DNA from: Draconibacterium sp.
GTDB taxonomy: Bacteria; Bacteroidota; Bacteroidia; Bacteroidales; Prolixibacteraceae
Direction of reading: 5' to 3'
DNA length: 6,358 bases
Assembly (NCBI GenBank): GCA_027011835.1
Contig: JALUZN010000406.1
Coordinates: 1-6,358 of the forward strand
Shown piece after piece: positions 6,273 to 6,358 of the stretch. Below the pieces are notes generated by a model that did not search any database, was not told where the DNA came from, and saw nothing but the letters and a program-made list of their open reading frames with translations. How positions within the stretch are numbered: position 1 is the first letter of the stretch; every line of letters begins with the position of its first letter. Position numbers and translations under genes: made by a program.

Positions 6273-6358
6273 TTATCCGTATTTATACCCAAACTCGTTT
6301 TTATAACTCACGCATGCCACTAAAAGCCGGTTGAACAATGCTTCTCCGTGATATCTTC
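6273..6358 (-). CDS. Probable C-terminal end of an unidentified convergent protein
   Basis: On the minus strand the frame ending at the TAA complementary to 6273-6275 is open to the window edge (27 codons plus two bases). It reads RYHGEALFNRLLVACVSYKN followed by EFGYKYG. The mix of residues and codons resembles real coding sequence. Its stop sits just beyond the hairpin at 6197-6232, the expected arrangement for two convergent genes sharing a terminator. I recognise no family in this fragment and assign no function. It could still be a chance open frame, because 28 codons is short. Confidence 0.45.
   Translation of the reverse strand, partial: RYHGEALFNRLLVACVSYKNEFGYKYG

Noticed and set aside
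6233..6334. Small plus-strand ORF of 33 codons after mrp
   Set aside because: It begins right after the terminator T-tract, lacks a ribosome binding site, and lies opposite a more protein-like minus-strand frame.

Overview
The window looks like chromosomal DNA of a member of the Bacteroidota. The first gene is a PorP/SprF-type outer-membrane protein, a family largely confined to that phylum. Several upstream regions carry the phylum's -7 element (TAnnTTTG), and strong GGAGG ribosome binding sites are missing. The house-keeping genes are AT-leaning with many TTA and AAA codons. An assignment to Marinilabiliales-like relatives is only an impression from protein style and was not tested.

Layout: (1) 1-818, the 3' part of a PorP/SprF-like gene whose start lies upstream of the window. 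(2) 819-2091, about 1.27 kb with no convincing gene but at least four separate fold-back (inverted-repeat) structures: 973-1005, 1300-1514, 1667-1789 and 1891-1936. (3) era, 2092-2976. (4) der, 3201-4511. (5) A small alkyltransferase-like (MGMT-family) gene, 4621-4959. (6) mrp, 5065-6177. (7) A strong hairpin/T-tract terminator at about 6197-6232, then the probable 3' end of a convergent minus-strand gene (6273-6358).

The four complete genes are co-directional with gaps of 105-224 bp. Each gap could hold its own promoter, so this is a cluster rather than a tightly overlapping operon. Era and Der are the two classical ribosome-assembly GTPases (30S and 50S respectively). Mrp is a P-loop ATPase of the iron-sulfur carrier type. 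The small MGMT-family protein has Ala where the alkyl-accepting Cys should be, so it is predicted to bind alkylated DNA without repairing it directly.

The observations most worth a second look are the nested palindromes in the 1.27-kb gene-free region (one has inverted ends matching at 14 of 15 bases), the Cys-to-Ala change in the alkyltransferase homologue, and an Mrp with a single cysteine that lacks the C-terminal CxxC iron-sulfur motif. No CRISPR array, tRNA, rRNA, transposase or defence gene was seen.
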